The notes under the pieces were generated by a model. The model saw only the letters and a list, made by a program, of their open reading frames with translations, was not told the DNA's origin and ran no database searches. Shown one piece after another: positions 47,723 through 58,270 of a stretch of 64,000 bases of DNA. The position numbers and the translations under genes were made by a program. The stretch lies in contig NZ_CADFGP010000010.1 in the NCBI RefSeq assembly GCF_902833905.1, positions 124,001 through 188,000 on the forward strand. Direction: 5' to 3'. This stretch comes from Paraburkholderia tuberum STM678. GTDB lineage: Bacteria > Pseudomonadota > Gammaproteobacteria > Burkholderiales > Burkholderiaceae. The first letter of the stretch is position 1. Each line of letters starts with the position of its first letter.

Positions 47723-47760
47723 GACATAGCGCACTTTTTTGGCATAAGCGGGACATATCG

Positions 47761-48948
47761 ATGGAAAGTCTGAAATACGGCGCCGATACCGAGTTTCTTT
47801 TGATCGGCGCCGCCATGGTGCTGGCGATGCACGCGGGATTCGCCTTCCTGGAGCTTGGCACCGTGCGCAAGAAGAATCAGGTGAATGCGCTGGTCAAAAT
47901 TCTGGTGGACTTCGCGGTCTCGACGATCGCGTACTTCTTCATCGGCTACACGATCGCATACGGCGTGCAGTTTTTCGACAGCGCGGCGACGCTCGCCCAG
48001 CACAACGGCTATGCGCTCGTGCGCTTTTTCTTCCTGCTGACGTTCGCCGCCGCGATCCCCGCGATCGTGTCGGGTGGCATCGCCGAGCGCTCCAAGTTCA
48101 ATCCGCAGCTGTTCGCGACGTTCGTGCTGGTCGGTTTCATCTATCCGTTCTTCGAAGGCATCGCGTGGAATGACCGCTTCGGCATCCAGGACTGGCTCAC
48201 GCAGGCTTTCGGTGCGCCGTTCCATGACTTCGCGGGCTCGGTGGTGGTGCACGCGTTCGGCGGCTGGGTCGCGCTGCCGGCCGTGCTGCTGCTCGGCGCG
48301 CGCCACGGTCGCTATCACCGCGACGGCGGTATCGCCGCGCATCCGCCGTCGAACATTCCGTTTCTCGCGCTCGGCGCATGGGTGCTGACGGTCGGCTGGT
48401 TCGGCTTCAACGTGATGAGCTCGCAGACGCTCGACAAGATCAGCGGCCTCGTCGCGGTCAATTCGCTGATGGCGATGGTCGGCGGCACGCTGAGCGCGTG
48501 GTTCGCGGGCCGCAACGACCCGGGCTTCACGTACAACGGCCCGCTCGCCGGGCTCGTCGCGGTGTGCGCGGGCTCGGACATCATGCATCCGCTCGGCGCG
48601 CTGGTCACGGGCGGTATCGCCGGCGTGCTGTTCGTCTACATGTTCACCTGCGTGCAGAACCGCTGGCGCATCGACGACGTGCTCGGCGTGTGGCCGCTGC
48701 ACGGGCTGTGCGGCGCATGGGGCGGCATCGCGGCCGGGATCTTCGGCATCCATTCGCTTGGCGGGCTGGGCGGCGTGTCGTTCGCCTCGCAGGTCATCGG
48801 CACGCTCGGCGGAATCGTCGTGTCGGGGCTCGGCGGCACGGTCGTGTACGGCGTGATCCGCATGACGGTCGGTCTGCGCCTCGACCAGGAAGAGGAATAC
48901 AACGGCGCCGATCTGTCGATTCACAAGATTTCGGCAACGCCGGAGTGA
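47761..48948 (+). CDS. amt: Ammonium transporter
   Basis: A 395-residue Amt/MEP channel with about eleven helices. Conserved segments are [52 protein letters not shown] with the first pore His, and [19 protein letters not shown] with the second. It imports ammonium/ammonia. No glnK gene precedes it, unlike many amt operons, but the NtrC and sigma54 sites upstream indicate nitrogen-limited expression. It is not adjacent to the amidase locus but would serve the same nitrogen economy. Confidence 0.94.
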   Translation: MESLKYGADTEFLLIGAAMVLAMHAGFAFLELGTVRKKNQVNALVKILVDFAVSTIAYFFIGYTIAYGVQFFDSAATLAQHNGYALVRFFFLLTFAAAIPAIVSGGIAERSKFNPQLFATFVLVGFIYPFFEGIAWNDRFGIQDWLTQAFGAPFHDFAGSVVVHAFGGWVALPAVLLLGARHGRYHRDGGIAAHPPSNIPFLALGAWVLTVGWFGFNVMSSQTLDKISGLVAVNSLMAMVGGTLSAWFAGRNDPGFTYNGPLAGLVAVCAGSDIMHPLGALVTGGIAGVLFVYMFTCVQNRWRIDDVLGVWPLHGLCGAWGGIAAGIFGIHSLGGLGGVSFASQVIGTLGGIVVSGLGGTVVYGVIRMTVGLRLDQEEEYNGADLSIHKISATPE

Positions 48949-48972
48949 ACGAAGGCGGCGCTCGCGGGAAAC

Positions 48973-49001
48973 GGGACAGGCGCGAATCACACGCCTGTCC
49001 C
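48973..49001. terminator. Hairpin downstream of amt
   Basis: A perfect 10-bp stem GGGACAGGCG / CGCCTGTCCC with a 9-base loop, 25 bp past the amt stop. No T-run follows, so termination is uncertain. Confidence 0.4.
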
Positions 49002-49033
49002 CAAATGCGCGCGCCGATGTTAGACTTCGCGGC

Positions 49034-49085
49034 TGGAGATGGCATTCTCCATTAACCGCCCTTGGGGCTGATGATGCCTGCTACG
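49034..49085 (+). ncRNA. Fluoride riboswitch (crcB motif)
   Basis: GGAGATGGCATTCTCC followed by ATTAACCGCCC and GGGCTGATGATGCCTGC carries the crcB-motif hallmarks. P1 pairs GGAG/CTCC, the GGCAT strand can form the pseudoknot with ATGCC, and GCTGATGATGCCT is the conserved 3' segment. It lies 75 bp upstream of crcB on the same strand, exactly where this class controls fluoride export. Confidence 0.92.
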
Positions 49086-49159
49086 CCCGGTTATGCGGAC
49101 GCGGCATCAACTCGCCCGCATCAACCGGTCTGTCGACATTCCGGTTTCGATCCTCTTCC

Positions 49160-49540
49160 ATGTATTGGTCTTTTCTCGCTGTCGCGATTGGCGGCGCACT
49201 CGGCTCGCTGTTTCGCTGGTTCCTCGGCTTTCGACTTAACCCGGTCTTTAGCGACCTGCCGCTCGGCACGCTCGCCGCCAACGTGATCGCCGGCTACCTC
49301 ATCGGCGTGGCGGTCGCGGGCTTCGCGCGTGTGCCCCAGCTCACTCCGGAATGGCGGCTGTTCGTCATCACCGGTCTGATGGGCGGGCTGTCGACGTTCT
49401 CGACGTTCTCCGCGGAGGTCGTGCAACGTCTGCAGGACGGCCGGTTCGGCTGGGCGGCGGGCGAAGTGGCGATTCACCTGAGCACTTCGCTGATCATGAC
49501 GATTCTCGGCATCGCGACGGTTTCGTTGCTGGCGCGCTGA
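49160..49540 (+). CDS. crcB: Fluoride channel CrcB/Fluc
   Basis: A 126-residue four-helix Fluc protein that exports fluoride as a dimer. The family signatures are [35 protein letters not shown] with the pore Asn, and [18 protein letters not shown] with the phenylalanine box and sodium-site region. A fluoride riboswitch precedes it, so expression should rise with intracellular fluoride. Confidence 0.96.
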   Translation: MYWSFLAVAIGGALGSLFRWFLGFRLNPVFSDLPLGTLAANVIAGYLIGVAVAGFARVPQLTPEWRLFVITGLMGGLSTFSTFSAEVVQRLQDGRFGWAAGEVAIHLSTSLIMTILGIATVSLLAR

Positions 49541-49608
49541 GGCGCACACGTTGGAGGATCGCGGACGCGGGCTCGAGCCGTTGGCAATCGGGCTAGCGCC
49601 CGTTTGCA

Positions 49609-49812
49609 TCTGAGCTCGGTGCGAGCCAGCTCGACGATCTCGTCGCCGCGTCCGTTCAATATCGCACGCAGCATATAAAGGCTGAATCCCTTCGCATGGG
49701 CAAGTTCGACCTTCGGAGGCATGGCAAGCTCATGCTTCGATGCGATCACATCGACGAGTGCGGGACCGGGATGCGCAAACGCCTGCACCTGGCCGGCAGC
49801 GCGTCTCACTGT
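49609..49812 (-). pseudogene. Pyruvate oxidase (poxB-like) C-terminal remnant
   Basis: The minus-strand frame reads [20 protein letters not shown], then [20 protein letters not shown] and [18 protein letters not shown], which is the extreme C-terminus of ubiquinone-dependent pyruvate oxidase, including its membrane-binding end. The ThDP- and FAD-binding regions are gone; the acyltransferase gene replaces them. It overlaps the last codons of that gene in another frame. Confidence 0.85.
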
Positions 49813-51062
49813 GTCTTCGGCACCGACGTCGCAGGCAGCGGCGCGGGCCGCGCTGCGTCCCAGCGACTCTTCAGCACGCGGCGCAGCCTGGTCCTGAGCG
49901 GCAACACGACCCGCTCCTGAAACAGCACCGACATCACCAGCACCAGGATCAGATAGACCGGATAGGCGGAAAAATGCACGGGCACCTGGCTTGCCGCCAC
50001 CCGGCAAACATGCGGTCGATGCACGCATGACAACAGCGAATACGGAATGCCAAGCAGCTTCTGCACTTTGAGAAAGCCGATAAATAGCGGGTATTGCAGC
50101 GCGAAGATCGACAACGAAGCGTTGCCGAGCCGTCTCGTCCAGGCGGCCACGCGCGGCGACGCGTTTTGCAGTGTGCTCGCGCAAACAAAAATCACCGCGA
50201 CTTGCGCGGGCAAGAGTGCGCCGTTGTGAAGAAGTACCTCCCACGAACGCATTCCTGCCGTAAACAGAAAAGTGGCGCCGATGAAAAGTGCCCCTGTAGC
50301 GGCGAATATGATCCACCGGCAACTCGCGATCATGCCGGTAATGCTTTCGACGTTCGCCTCGAATATCCCGTAAGCGAGAATGCCCGCCAGAAACTCCGGA
50401 AGCCGCACCAGCGGATTGGTATGCAACACACCGATCGGCCACCCCTGATACCAGCCGCCTGCAACGACGATCACGGCCGGCAACAGGCTGGCGCCCCACA
50501 TCGCCATCAGCATCGTGGACTTCCAGCGCATCGACAGCAGGCGTGGCGCGAGCGCAGGAAACGATAAATAGAAAAAAAACAGCGTCGACAACGACCACGA
50601 CGGAATGTTGAATGACAGATAAAAGGGATTCCAGGCCTGCAATAACAGGATCTGTAAAACCGCATTGACCGCCACTTCCACACCGCTCATGGTGTGCACA
50701 ATCGGCGGTGCTGAATCGAGGTTGCTCAGTTCGGTGTCGAAGGGATGGGAATTTACCGCCATTAATGCAACGCTCAGCGCTAGCGTAACGATGTGAATGG
50801 GATAAATATTGCTAAAACGGTTGATAAAAAACTTCGATGCTGAAACCTTCATCGCTTCGCCAGTTTTCTTTTCCACCGAAACGTGCGATAGAATGAATCC
50901 TGACAGAATAAAGAAGATACTCGTCGCGCAGCCACCGAATTTGAAGAAGTCGGCCATTGGCATCGCCCTCGCCTCGGGGTAAATGACGAGCGTGTGGAAG
51001 ACGACCAGATAGCAGGCCAGCAGGAACCGCAGGATGTCCAGCCCCGGGAGCATCGCCTTCAT
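49806..51062 (-). CDS. Acyltransferase-3 family membrane protein (OafA-like)
   Basis: A 418-residue protein with about ten membrane helices. The N-terminus [20 protein letters not shown] contains the R and H of the Acyl_transf_3 motif, and [12 protein letters not shown] the next conserved block. Such enzymes O-acylate sugars of LPS or exopolysaccharide or modify other envelope molecules. The ATG at 51062 follows AAAGGA. Codon use and base composition are less GC-rich than in neighbouring genes, and it lies between a poxB tail and an IS6 remnant, so recent acquisition is likely. Confidence 0.87.
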   Translation of the reverse strand: MKAMLPGLDILRFLLACYLVVFHTLVIYPEARAMPMADFFKFGGCATSIFFILSGFILSHVSVEKKTGEAMKVSASKFFINRFSNIYPIHIVTLALSVALMAVNSHPFDTELSNLDSAPPIVHTMSGVEVAVNAVLQILLLQAWNPFYLSFNIPSWSLSTLFFFYLSFPALAPRLLSMRWKSTMLMAMWGASLLPAVIVVAGGWYQGWPIGVLHTNPLVRLPEFLAGILAYGIFEANVESITGMIASCRWIIFAATGALFIGATFLFTAGMRSWEVLLHNGALLPAQVAVIFVCASTLQNASPRVAAWTRRLGNASLSIFALQYPLFIGFLKVQKLLGIPYSLLSCVHRPHVCRVAASQVPVHFSAYPVYLILVLVMSVLFQERVVLPLRTRLRRVLKSRWDAARPAPLPATSVPKTQ

Positions 51063-51484
51063 TTTGTTTTCCTTTTTCTTACATGGAAATATCGCTTCAT
51101 TGCGTTTCCTTTCATTTTTATATTCTTTGATTTTTAAATTGAAAGCATTTACGCGGCTCGATATGCGGAGCATGATTCATGGAGGCGCGGCAACCGGTAT
51201 GTGCGCTTCCGCACCAATTGCAGCTGCAAAAAAACCCTGTGTGCGAAGATCGCCCGAAACCAGCGCGCGCGTCTCTCCGCCCGCCATCCCGTTAATGAGA
51301 AAACAGTGACAAAATAAATGCGCAGAGCTGCGATGTAAAAAAACGCAACCAATAGGCGACCAGCAGTTCTCGCGTGACGTCTTTTGCGCGAGGCGGCAGT
51401 TTCTTAAGATTTCACCTGAGCGCTGCTTAATGCGCTGTCACGTTGCTGAGTCCATGACGACATATCGGCAAGGACAGTCGTGTC
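51063..51484. other. Low-GC intergenic region upstream of the acyltransferase
   Basis: Noticeably AT-rich between about 51063 and 51150, with no supported gene. It probably holds the acyltransferase promoter. The composition change marks it as part of the acquired patch. Confidence 0.45.
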
Positions 51485-51818
51485 TCAGAACACGGTGGAC
51501 GGAGCTTGGGCAACGCCGGTGAAGAGACGCCACCCTTCAAATCGCGCGGCGAGCTGTTTGCGATAGAGCGAGGCGCTCAGCAGATGACTGCGTGCGTTCG
51601 GGCAAGCGAAACCCTCGCATCCGGCGCTCGCGTTCACGCGGGGGTTGATGGCTGTTTTCAGCGCGGTTGTTCACGCGCGCGCAGGCCTTGACGAACACGT
51701 GCTTCACATTCGCCAGCTCAGGGATCTCTGTTTTCGCGGCCGGGTAGCTGCGAACCGCGTGGCTGATGACTGACGCCGGGAATCGATGGCCATGGTAGAG
51801 CGATTTCGTCTTCTTCAT
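51485..51818 (-). pseudogene. IS6-family transposase with internal deletions
   Basis: Starting at the ATG at 51818 the frame gives the IS6 N-terminus MKKTKSLYHGHRFPASVISH, then jumps to the C-terminal part SYPAAKTEIPELANVKHVFV and NNRAENSHQPPRERERRMRG. The central DDE core is missing. After RTQ a second loss changes frame, and the last piece reads HLLSASLYRKQLAARFEG to a stop at 51485. Two deletions in one element make it inactive. It lies 52 bp beyond the amiE stop. Confidence 0.85.
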
Positions 51819-51870
51819 CACGTCATCGTAGCTGACCAGCGCGCGTGACAACGCCCGGCGAACCCAATCC

Positions 51871-52908
<1,038 letters not shown>

Positions 52909-52968
52909 TTAAGTCCCTCAGATCGCAGGCGGACTTCGGGCCGCCCGCTCCGCTTCAGCACACGCTCA

Positions 52969-53304
52969 CTAGTGGCTGATCATCCATGGTCGTCCTGCCG
53001 GCCGTTTGAGTCCGTCCGAAGCCGATCCCGCGAGCTTCGCGCTGCCACCCGAGCAGCAACTGCATCCCGCCCGATGACGCAACGGCGCCCCGTCACCGGA
53101 CTGGCGCGGCGCGTGCTGCGCGCGCTCGTTCGTTGCGTGCGCGGAGCGCCGTGTATTCGCCATCAAGGCTAGCGACGGCGCGCTGATCACCCGGCCACTC
53201 TCCCCTCCGCACTCGGGACAGCGGCAAGGCTTTTCGCGGTCCGCCATGCGCCGCATGACGGAAAAGGGACCGCAACTCACGCATTCGAAGTCGTAGATCG
53301 GCAT
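52969..53304 (-). CDS. fmdB: FmdB-family zinc-ribbon protein
   Basis: A 111-residue protein. The start PIYDFECVSCGPFSVMRR and the CRCPECGG repeat give the CxxC pair of the FmdB zinc ribbon. The C-terminal half is longer than in minimal FmdB proteins and ends with a GCSCCSGGS cysteine patch. In Methylophilus, FmdB was proposed to regulate formamidase; its biochemical role is not settled. It lies 25 bp downstream of fmdA in the same operon. Confidence 0.88.
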   Translation of the reverse strand: MPIYDFECVSCGPFSVMRRMADREKPCRCPECGGESGRVISAPSLALMANTRRSAHATNERAQHAPRQSGDGAPLRHRAGCSCCSGGSAKLAGSASDGLKRPAGRPWMISH

Positions 53305-53329
53305 GACAAGCTCTCCTGGTAGCGTTGGC

Positions 53330-54568
53330 TCAGACGTTCGCCAGATCCGGCGAGCATGGCAAATCCACACCGCCCTTGATGTGCTGGATGGGCCCATCGG
53401 CATTCGGGCGAATGTCGAAGTCGAAGATCTGCGTCGGCAGCCACAAGGTCGCGCACGCATTGGGAATATCGACCACGCCGCTGATATGCCCCTGCACCGG
53501 CGCACAACCGAGCAACGAATACGCCTGCGCGCCCGAATAGCCGAACTTCTTCAGATACTCGATCGCGTTCAGACAAGCCTGGCGATACGCGACCGTCACG
53601 TCGAGATAATGCTGAGCGCCCTGCTCGTCGACCGAAATGCCTTCGAAAATGAGGTAGTCGTTGTAATTCGGCGTGATAGGACTCGGCTGGAATATCGGAT
53701 TGCGAATTCCGTATTTCGCCATGCCGCCCTTGATCAGATTCACGCGCATGTGTACCCAGCCCGCCATTTCGATCGCGCCGCAAAACGAGATCTCGCCGTC
53801 GCCCTGGCTGAAGTGCAGATCGCCGACGGAAAGTCCTGCGCCATCCACGTAGACGGGGAAGAACACCTTCGAGCCGCGCGACAGATCCTTGATGTCGCAA
53901 TTACCGCCGTGCTCACGCGGCGGCACGGTGCGCGCCCCTTGCGCCGCCGCCTTGTCACGCGCGTCGCCCGTGAGTTGCCCCATATGCGCTGTCGCGGCGA
54001 ACGGCGGATTCGCCAGCGGCGGCACGCGCTCCGGCGCGGTCGCGATCAGGCCGGTTTCGCGTGCGTTCCAGGTTTCTAGCAGTTTCGGATCAGGCAGGCA
54101 TCCGATCAGGCCGGGGTGAATCAGACCCGCGAAATTCACGCCTGGAATGTGGCGCGAATTCGTGTAGACGCCGTGAAAATCCCAGATCGACTTCTGCGCG
54201 GCAGGAAAATGGTCGGTGAGAAAACCGCCGCCATTGGACTTCGAGAAAAATCCGTTGAAGCCCCACTGGCTCTCGGACTTCGCACCGATGTCGAGCAGGT
54301 CCACGACCAGCAGATCGCCGGGTTCCGCGCCATGCACGCCGACCGGGCCGGACAGAAAATGGACGATCGACAGATCGATGTCGCGCACGTCGTCGGCGCT
54401 GTCATCGTTCTTGATGAAGCCGCCGGTCCAGTCGTAGGTTTCGAGGATGAAGTCGTCGCCGGGCTTGACCCAGCAAGCCATCGGAATATCCGGGTGCCAG
54501 CGGTTGTGCACCTGCGTGTTTTCGTAGGCCGGCTGGTTCAGATCCACCTTGATGAGAGTCTCGGGCAT
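53330..54568 (-). CDS. fmdA: Formamidase (acetamidase/formamidase family)
   Basis: A 412-residue FmdA-type zinc amidase, unrelated in fold to AmiE. Characteristic segments are VDLNQPAYENTQVHNRWHPD, SGPVGVHGAEPGDLLVVDLL, IPGVNFAGLIHPGLIGCLPD, GGNCDIKDLSRGSKVFFPVY and VGDLHFSQGDGEISFCGAIE. It releases ammonia and formate from formamide. Its length matches the Methylophilus enzyme. It follows urtE by 52 bp and precedes fmdB, so the locus resembles an fmd amide-uptake and hydrolysis operon. Confidence 0.95.
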   Translation of the reverse strand: MPETLIKVDLNQPAYENTQVHNRWHPDIPMACWVKPGDDFILETYDWTGGFIKNDDSADDVRDIDLSIVHFLSGPVGVHGAEPGDLLVVDLLDIGAKSESQWGFNGFFSKSNGGGFLTDHFPAAQKSIWDFHGVYTNSRHIPGVNFAGLIHPGLIGCLPDPKLLETWNARETGLIATAPERVPPLANPPFAATAHMGQLTGDARDKAAAQGARTVPPREHGGNCDIKDLSRGSKVFFPVYVDGAGLSVGDLHFSQGDGEISFCGAIEMAGWVHMRVNLIKGGMAKYGIRNPIFQPSPITPNYNDYLIFEGISVDEQGAQHYLDVTVAYRQACLNAIEYLKKFGYSGAQAYSLLGCAPVQGHISGVVDIPNACATLWLPTQIFDFDIRPNADGPIQHIKGGVDLPCSPDLANV

Positions 54569-54620
54569 TGCGTTCGCTCCATGGTTCGAGGGTCAGTAAA
54601 TGCGGTTCGGTGCGCCGCAC

Positions 54621-55310
54621 TCATACCGAGAGGTATTCGCGGATGCGGTCGGTGTCGCCTGCATCGCGGGTGCTTTGATGGACGAAGCGGCCGCCTTCGA
54701 TCACGAAGAGCCGGTCGGCGACGTCGAGCGCGAAGCTCAACACCTGCTCGGACACCACGATGGCGATGTTGCGGCTCGTGCGAATCTGATTGAGTGCCTT
54801 CGCGATGTCCTTGATGACGGACGGCTGAATGCCCTCGGTAGGCTCGTCGAGCAGCAACACCTTCGGATCGGTCGCGAGCGCGCGCGCAATCGCGAGCTGC
54901 TGTTGCTGGCCGCCCGAGAGGTTGCCGCCCTTGCGCCGTCGCATGTCGAACAGCACGGGAAAGAGCGCGTAGAGATCGTCGGGCACGAGCTGGCTGCGCG
55001 CCTTTTCGAGGCCCGTCTGGATGTTCTCCTCGACGCTCAGCGACGCGAAGATCTGCCGGCCTTGCGGCACGTAGCCGATCCCTTTCACCACGCGCCGGTA
55101 GCTCTCGTCTTTGGACACGTCGGCGCCGCCCACCCGCACCGTGCCGCGATTGGCGGGCAGCATGCCGATGAGCGCCTTGAAAAGCGTCGTCTTGCCCATG
55201 CCGTTGCGGCCCATCACAGCGACGCTTTCGCCGTTCGCCACGGAAAATCCGATGCCGTGCAGCACCTCGCTCTGGCCGTAGCTGACCACGAGATCGTCGA
55301 CTTCCAGCAT
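54621..55310 (-). CDS. urtE: Urea/amide ABC transporter ATPase UrtE
   Basis: A 229-residue LivF-type ATPase. Walker A GRNGMGKTT, Q-loop GYVPQGRQIF, signature NLSGGQQQQLAIARAL and Walker B VLLLDEPTEGI are all complete. It would power the UrtB-UrtC permease with UrtD. The ATG at 55310 is chosen by the typical MLEVDDLVVSYGQSEVLHGI start. It lies 20 bp after urtD. Confidence 0.95.
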   Translation of the reverse strand: MLEVDDLVVSYGQSEVLHGIGFSVANGESVAVMGRNGMGKTTLFKALIGMLPANRGTVRVGGADVSKDESYRRVVKGIGYVPQGRQIFASLSVEENIQTGLEKARSQLVPDDLYALFPVLFDMRRRKGGNLSGGQQQQLAIARALATDPKVLLLDEPTEGIQPSVIKDIAKALNQIRTSRNIAIVVSEQVLSFALDVADRLFVIEGGRFVHQSTRDAGDTDRIREYLSV

Positions 55311-55330
55311 GATGTGTTCTCCGTGTAAAT

Positions 55331-56074
55331 TCAGTGGCCGAGATAGACATCGATCACGCGAGGATCGGATTGCACCTGCGCCATCGGCCCTTCCGCGAGG
55401 ATCTTGCCTTGATGCATGACCGTGACCTTGTGCGCGATCCGCTCGACGAAGGCCATGTCGTGCTCGATCACGATCATCGAGCGATTGCGGCAAATGTGAT
55501 CGAGCAGTTCCGCTGTGACTTCCCGTTCGCGCGCGCTCATGCCTGCGATCGGTTCGTCCAGCATCAGGAGTTCGGGGTCCTGCATCAGTAACATGCCGAT
55601 TTCCAGCCACTGCTTCTGGCCGTGCGACAGCAGCCCGGCTTCGAGATCGAGCGAAGCGGCAAGACCGATCTCATCGGCTACCGCACGCACGCGGTCGGCC
55701 ACTTCGGCATCCTCGCGATAGGCGAGCGCGCCGAACACGCTGCGTCCGCGCGGAAACGACACTTCGAGGTTTTGCGCGACGCTCAGGTTTTCGTAGATCG
55801 ACGGCGTCTGGAACTTGCGGCCGATGCCCTTGCGCACCCGCCGGAACTCGGCGAGATTCGTGATTTCCTCGTTGCGGAACTTGATGCTGCCGGCGGTTTC
55901 CCTGGTCTTGCCGCAAATCAGATCGAGCAGCGTCGTTTTGCCCGCACCGTTCGGGCCGATCACGACGCGCAATTCGCCGCGCTCGAGATAGAGGTTCAAC
56001 GAATCGATCGCCTTGAAACCGTCGAACGACACGCTCAGATCTTCGATCGCAAGCAGAAAGTCAGTGTTGCTCAT
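55331..56074 (-). CDS. urtD: Urea/amide ABC transporter ATPase UrtD
   Basis: A 247-residue LivG-type ATPase. Walker A GPNGAGKTT, IGRKFQTPSIYENLSV, signature LSHGQKQWLEIGMLL (the H variant common in UrtD) and Walker B LLMLDEPIAGM are present. The C-terminal extension (HQGKILAEGPMAQVQ) is the LivG/UrtD tail. It is 3 bp from the urtC stop. Confidence 0.95.
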   Translation of the reverse strand: MSNTDFLLAIEDLSVSFDGFKAIDSLNLYLERGELRVVIGPNGAGKTTLLDLICGKTRETAGSIKFRNEEITNLAEFRRVRKGIGRKFQTPSIYENLSVAQNLEVSFPRGRSVFGALAYREDAEVADRVRAVADEIGLAASLDLEAGLLSHGQKQWLEIGMLLMQDPELLMLDEPIAGMSAREREVTAELLDHICRNRSMIVIEHDMAFVERIAHKVTVMHQGKILAEGPMAQVQSDPRVIDVYLGH

Positions 56075-56077
56075 GCG

Positions 56078-57256
56078 TCAGATCTCCTTGTTCGCTGCGC
56101 CGAGCCACCGGCGGATACGCGGCCGGGCATGCTCTTCGTAGAGACCCGCGAGCCCGTTCGGAAAGGCCATCACCACGCCGATGAACATCGCCGCCATCAG
56201 ATAGAGCCAGAGATTAGGCAGGCTCTCCGAGAACCAGCTTTTGCCGAGGTTGACGAGAATCGCGCCACACACCGCGCCCACCAGTGACATGCGCCCGCCG
56301 ACTGCGGCATAGATCACCATCTCGATCGACGGCACGATGCCGACGAACGACGGTGACATGAAACCCACCTGCAACGTGAACATTGCGCCACCGACAGCCG
56401 CGAGCAGCGCCGCGAGGCAGAACGCGAACACCTTGAACATCGCGACGTCGTAACCGGAGAAGCGCACGCGGTCCTCCTTGTCGCGCATCGCGAGCAGCAG
56501 CGTGCCGAGCTTGCTGCGCTGGACCCAGCGACAGGCGAGCAGCGCGCCGATCAGCAGCACCGCATTGACGAAATAAAGAACCAGCTTCGCGTGGTCGGTG
56601 CGGATGTCCCAGCCGAGCAGCGTGCGCAGATCGGTGATCCCGTTCACGCCACCCGTATATCCTTGCTGGCCGATGATCAGCACCGAAAGAATCAAGGCGA
56701 CCGCCTGCGTGATGATCGCGAAGTACACGCCGCCCACCCGTCGCTTGAACATCGCATAACCGACGACGAACGCGAGAGCCGTAGGCACCACGAGCACGGC
56801 GAGGATCGAGAACGGTAGAGAATGAAACGGCCTCCACCACGTAGGCAGCGCGGTGAGCTGATTCCAGTCCATGAAGTCGGGAATGCCGGGCGTGGTCTGC
56901 GTGTGGGTGGCGGCCGGGTCGGACGCCTCGAGCTTGAGGAACATCGCCATCGCGTAACCGCCGAGGCCGAAGAACACGCCTTGTCCGAGGCTGAGCACGC
57001 CGCCGTAGCCCCACGCGATCACGAGGCCAATCGCCACGAAAGCGTAGGTGAGGTACTTGCCCATCAGGTTCAAGCGAAACGTATCCAGCACAAGCGGAAA
57101 CACGACAACGATCAGCACCGCGAGTATCGCGATGCCCACGTAACCCGACGCGTCGAGCCGCATCGCGAGCGCGCGCCAGCCTCCCGGCGCGCTGGGACCG
57201 GATCGCGGGGAAACGCTCCCCGCCACGGCTTGGATGGGTTCCATGTCCATCTCCAT
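56078..57256 (-). CDS. urtC: Urea/amide ABC transporter permease UrtC
   Basis: A 392-residue LivM-type permease with about ten helices. AWGYGGVLSLGQGVFFGLGG is the conserved UrtC/LivM block, and the loop with TTPGIPDFMDWNQLTALPTW is typical of UrtC rather than LivM. It forms the membrane channel with UrtB. It lies 41 bp after urtB. Confidence 0.94.
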   Translation of the reverse strand: MEMDMEPIQAVAGSVSPRSGPSAPGGWRALAMRLDASGYVGIAILAVLIVVVFPLVLDTFRLNLMGKYLTYAFVAIGLVIAWGYGGVLSLGQGVFFGLGGYAMAMFLKLEASDPAATHTQTTPGIPDFMDWNQLTALPTWWRPFHSLPFSILAVLVVPTALAFVVGYAMFKRRVGGVYFAIITQAVALILSVLIIGQQGYTGGVNGITDLRTLLGWDIRTDHAKLVLYFVNAVLLIGALLACRWVQRSKLGTLLLAMRDKEDRVRFSGYDVAMFKVFAFCLAALLAAVGGAMFTLQVGFMSPSFVGIVPSIEMVIYAAVGGRMSLVGAVCGAILVNLGKSWFSESLPNLWLYLMAAMFIGVVMAFPNGLAGLYEEHARPRIRRWLGAANKEI

Positions 57257-57297
57257 ACGAATTAATCAGTGAATGAGCCGTGCACGGCGCCCCGCAC

Positions 57298-58215
57298 TCA
57301 CACGCGCCGCACCTTCGACGCAAAGAGTCCCTGCGGACGCAGCATCAGGATCACGACGACCGTCAGCAGCGTAAGAACACGTGCAATCGAACCCGACAGG
57401 AAAAACTCGCTGATCGACTGCATCTGCGCGATGCCGAACGCCGAGGCCACGGTGCCGAGCAGGCTCGCCGCGCCGCCAAAGGTGACGACAAGAAACGAAT
57501 CGACGATATAAAGAGAACCGCTGGTGGGTCCGGTCGAGCCGATCGCCGTGAACGCCGCGCCCGCCACCCCCGCAATACCGCAGCCGATCGCGAAGGTCAT
57601 CCGGTCAGTGCGCCGCGTGTTGATGCCGGCAGCGTTGGCCATGGGCCGGTTGGCAACCGTGGCACGCACGCGCAGGCCCCAGCGCGAGCGGTAGAGCGCG
57701 AGCAGCAGTCCACCTGTCATGACCAGCGCGAGTCCCATCACGAACATGCCGCTGACTGGAATATCCAGGCCTGGCGCTGGCTCCCAGGAGCCCATCAGCC
57801 AGTCGGGCAGCGCAGGACTCACTTCCTTCGGCCCGAACGTCGAGCGAAACACTTGCTGCATGCCGAGACTCAGACCCCAGGTAGCGAGCAGCGTGTCGAG
57901 CGGACGGCGGTATAGATGGCGGATCAATGCCCATTCGGCGAGCCAGCCCGCCGCGAACGCGAGGCCGAACGCCGCGACGATCGCGAAGAAAAAGTACACC
58001 GGCGTGAACGCGTGCCAGACGTTCTGCGAGAACCACGAAAACATGTAGACGGTATAAGCGCCGATCGTCATGAATTCACCGTGCGCCATGTTGATCACGC
58101 CCATCTGGCCGAAGATCACGGCGAGCCCAAGCCCCATCAGGAGCAGAACGCTGAACAGGCTCAGACCGGCGAAGCCCTGCATCAGCGTGATGTTGAAAAT
58201 GTCGGTGGCGGACAT
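57298..58215 (-). CDS. urtB: Urea/amide ABC transporter permease UrtB
   Basis: A 305-residue LivH-type permease with about eight helices. It has GLAVIFGQMGVINMAHGEFM near the N-terminus, ATWGLSLGMQQVFRSTFGPK, and SFLVVTFGGAASLLGTV later. A GAGGAG site precedes the ATG. It lacks the long N-terminal periplasmic part found in some UrtB proteins, making it closer to the FmdE-type amide permease. Confidence 0.94.
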   Translation of the reverse strand: MSATDIFNITLMQGFAGLSLFSVLLLMGLGLAVIFGQMGVINMAHGEFMTIGAYTVYMFSWFSQNVWHAFTPVYFFFAIVAAFGLAFAAGWLAEWALIRHLYRRPLDTLLATWGLSLGMQQVFRSTFGPKEVSPALPDWLMGSWEPAPGLDIPVSGMFVMGLALVMTGGLLLALYRSRWGLRVRATVANRPMANAAGINTRRTDRMTFAIGCGIAGVAGAAFTAIGSTGPTSGSLYIVDSFLVVTFGGAASLLGTVASAFGIAQMQSISEFFLSGSIARVLTLLTVVVILMLRPQGLFASKVRRV

Positions 58216-58270
58216 CGAGCGCTCCTCGCGCGGCGGCGCGTTGCGTCGCCGCGCAGCTGCGGTTGACGGA

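Larger units (their letters stand above)
47330..47760. other. Divergent promoter region between histidine kinase and amt
   Basis: It holds an NtrC-type site (47581) and a sigma54 promoter (47706) for amt. An AT-rich patch at about 47516-47542 is close to the kinase side. No gene is seen. Confidence 0.6.
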
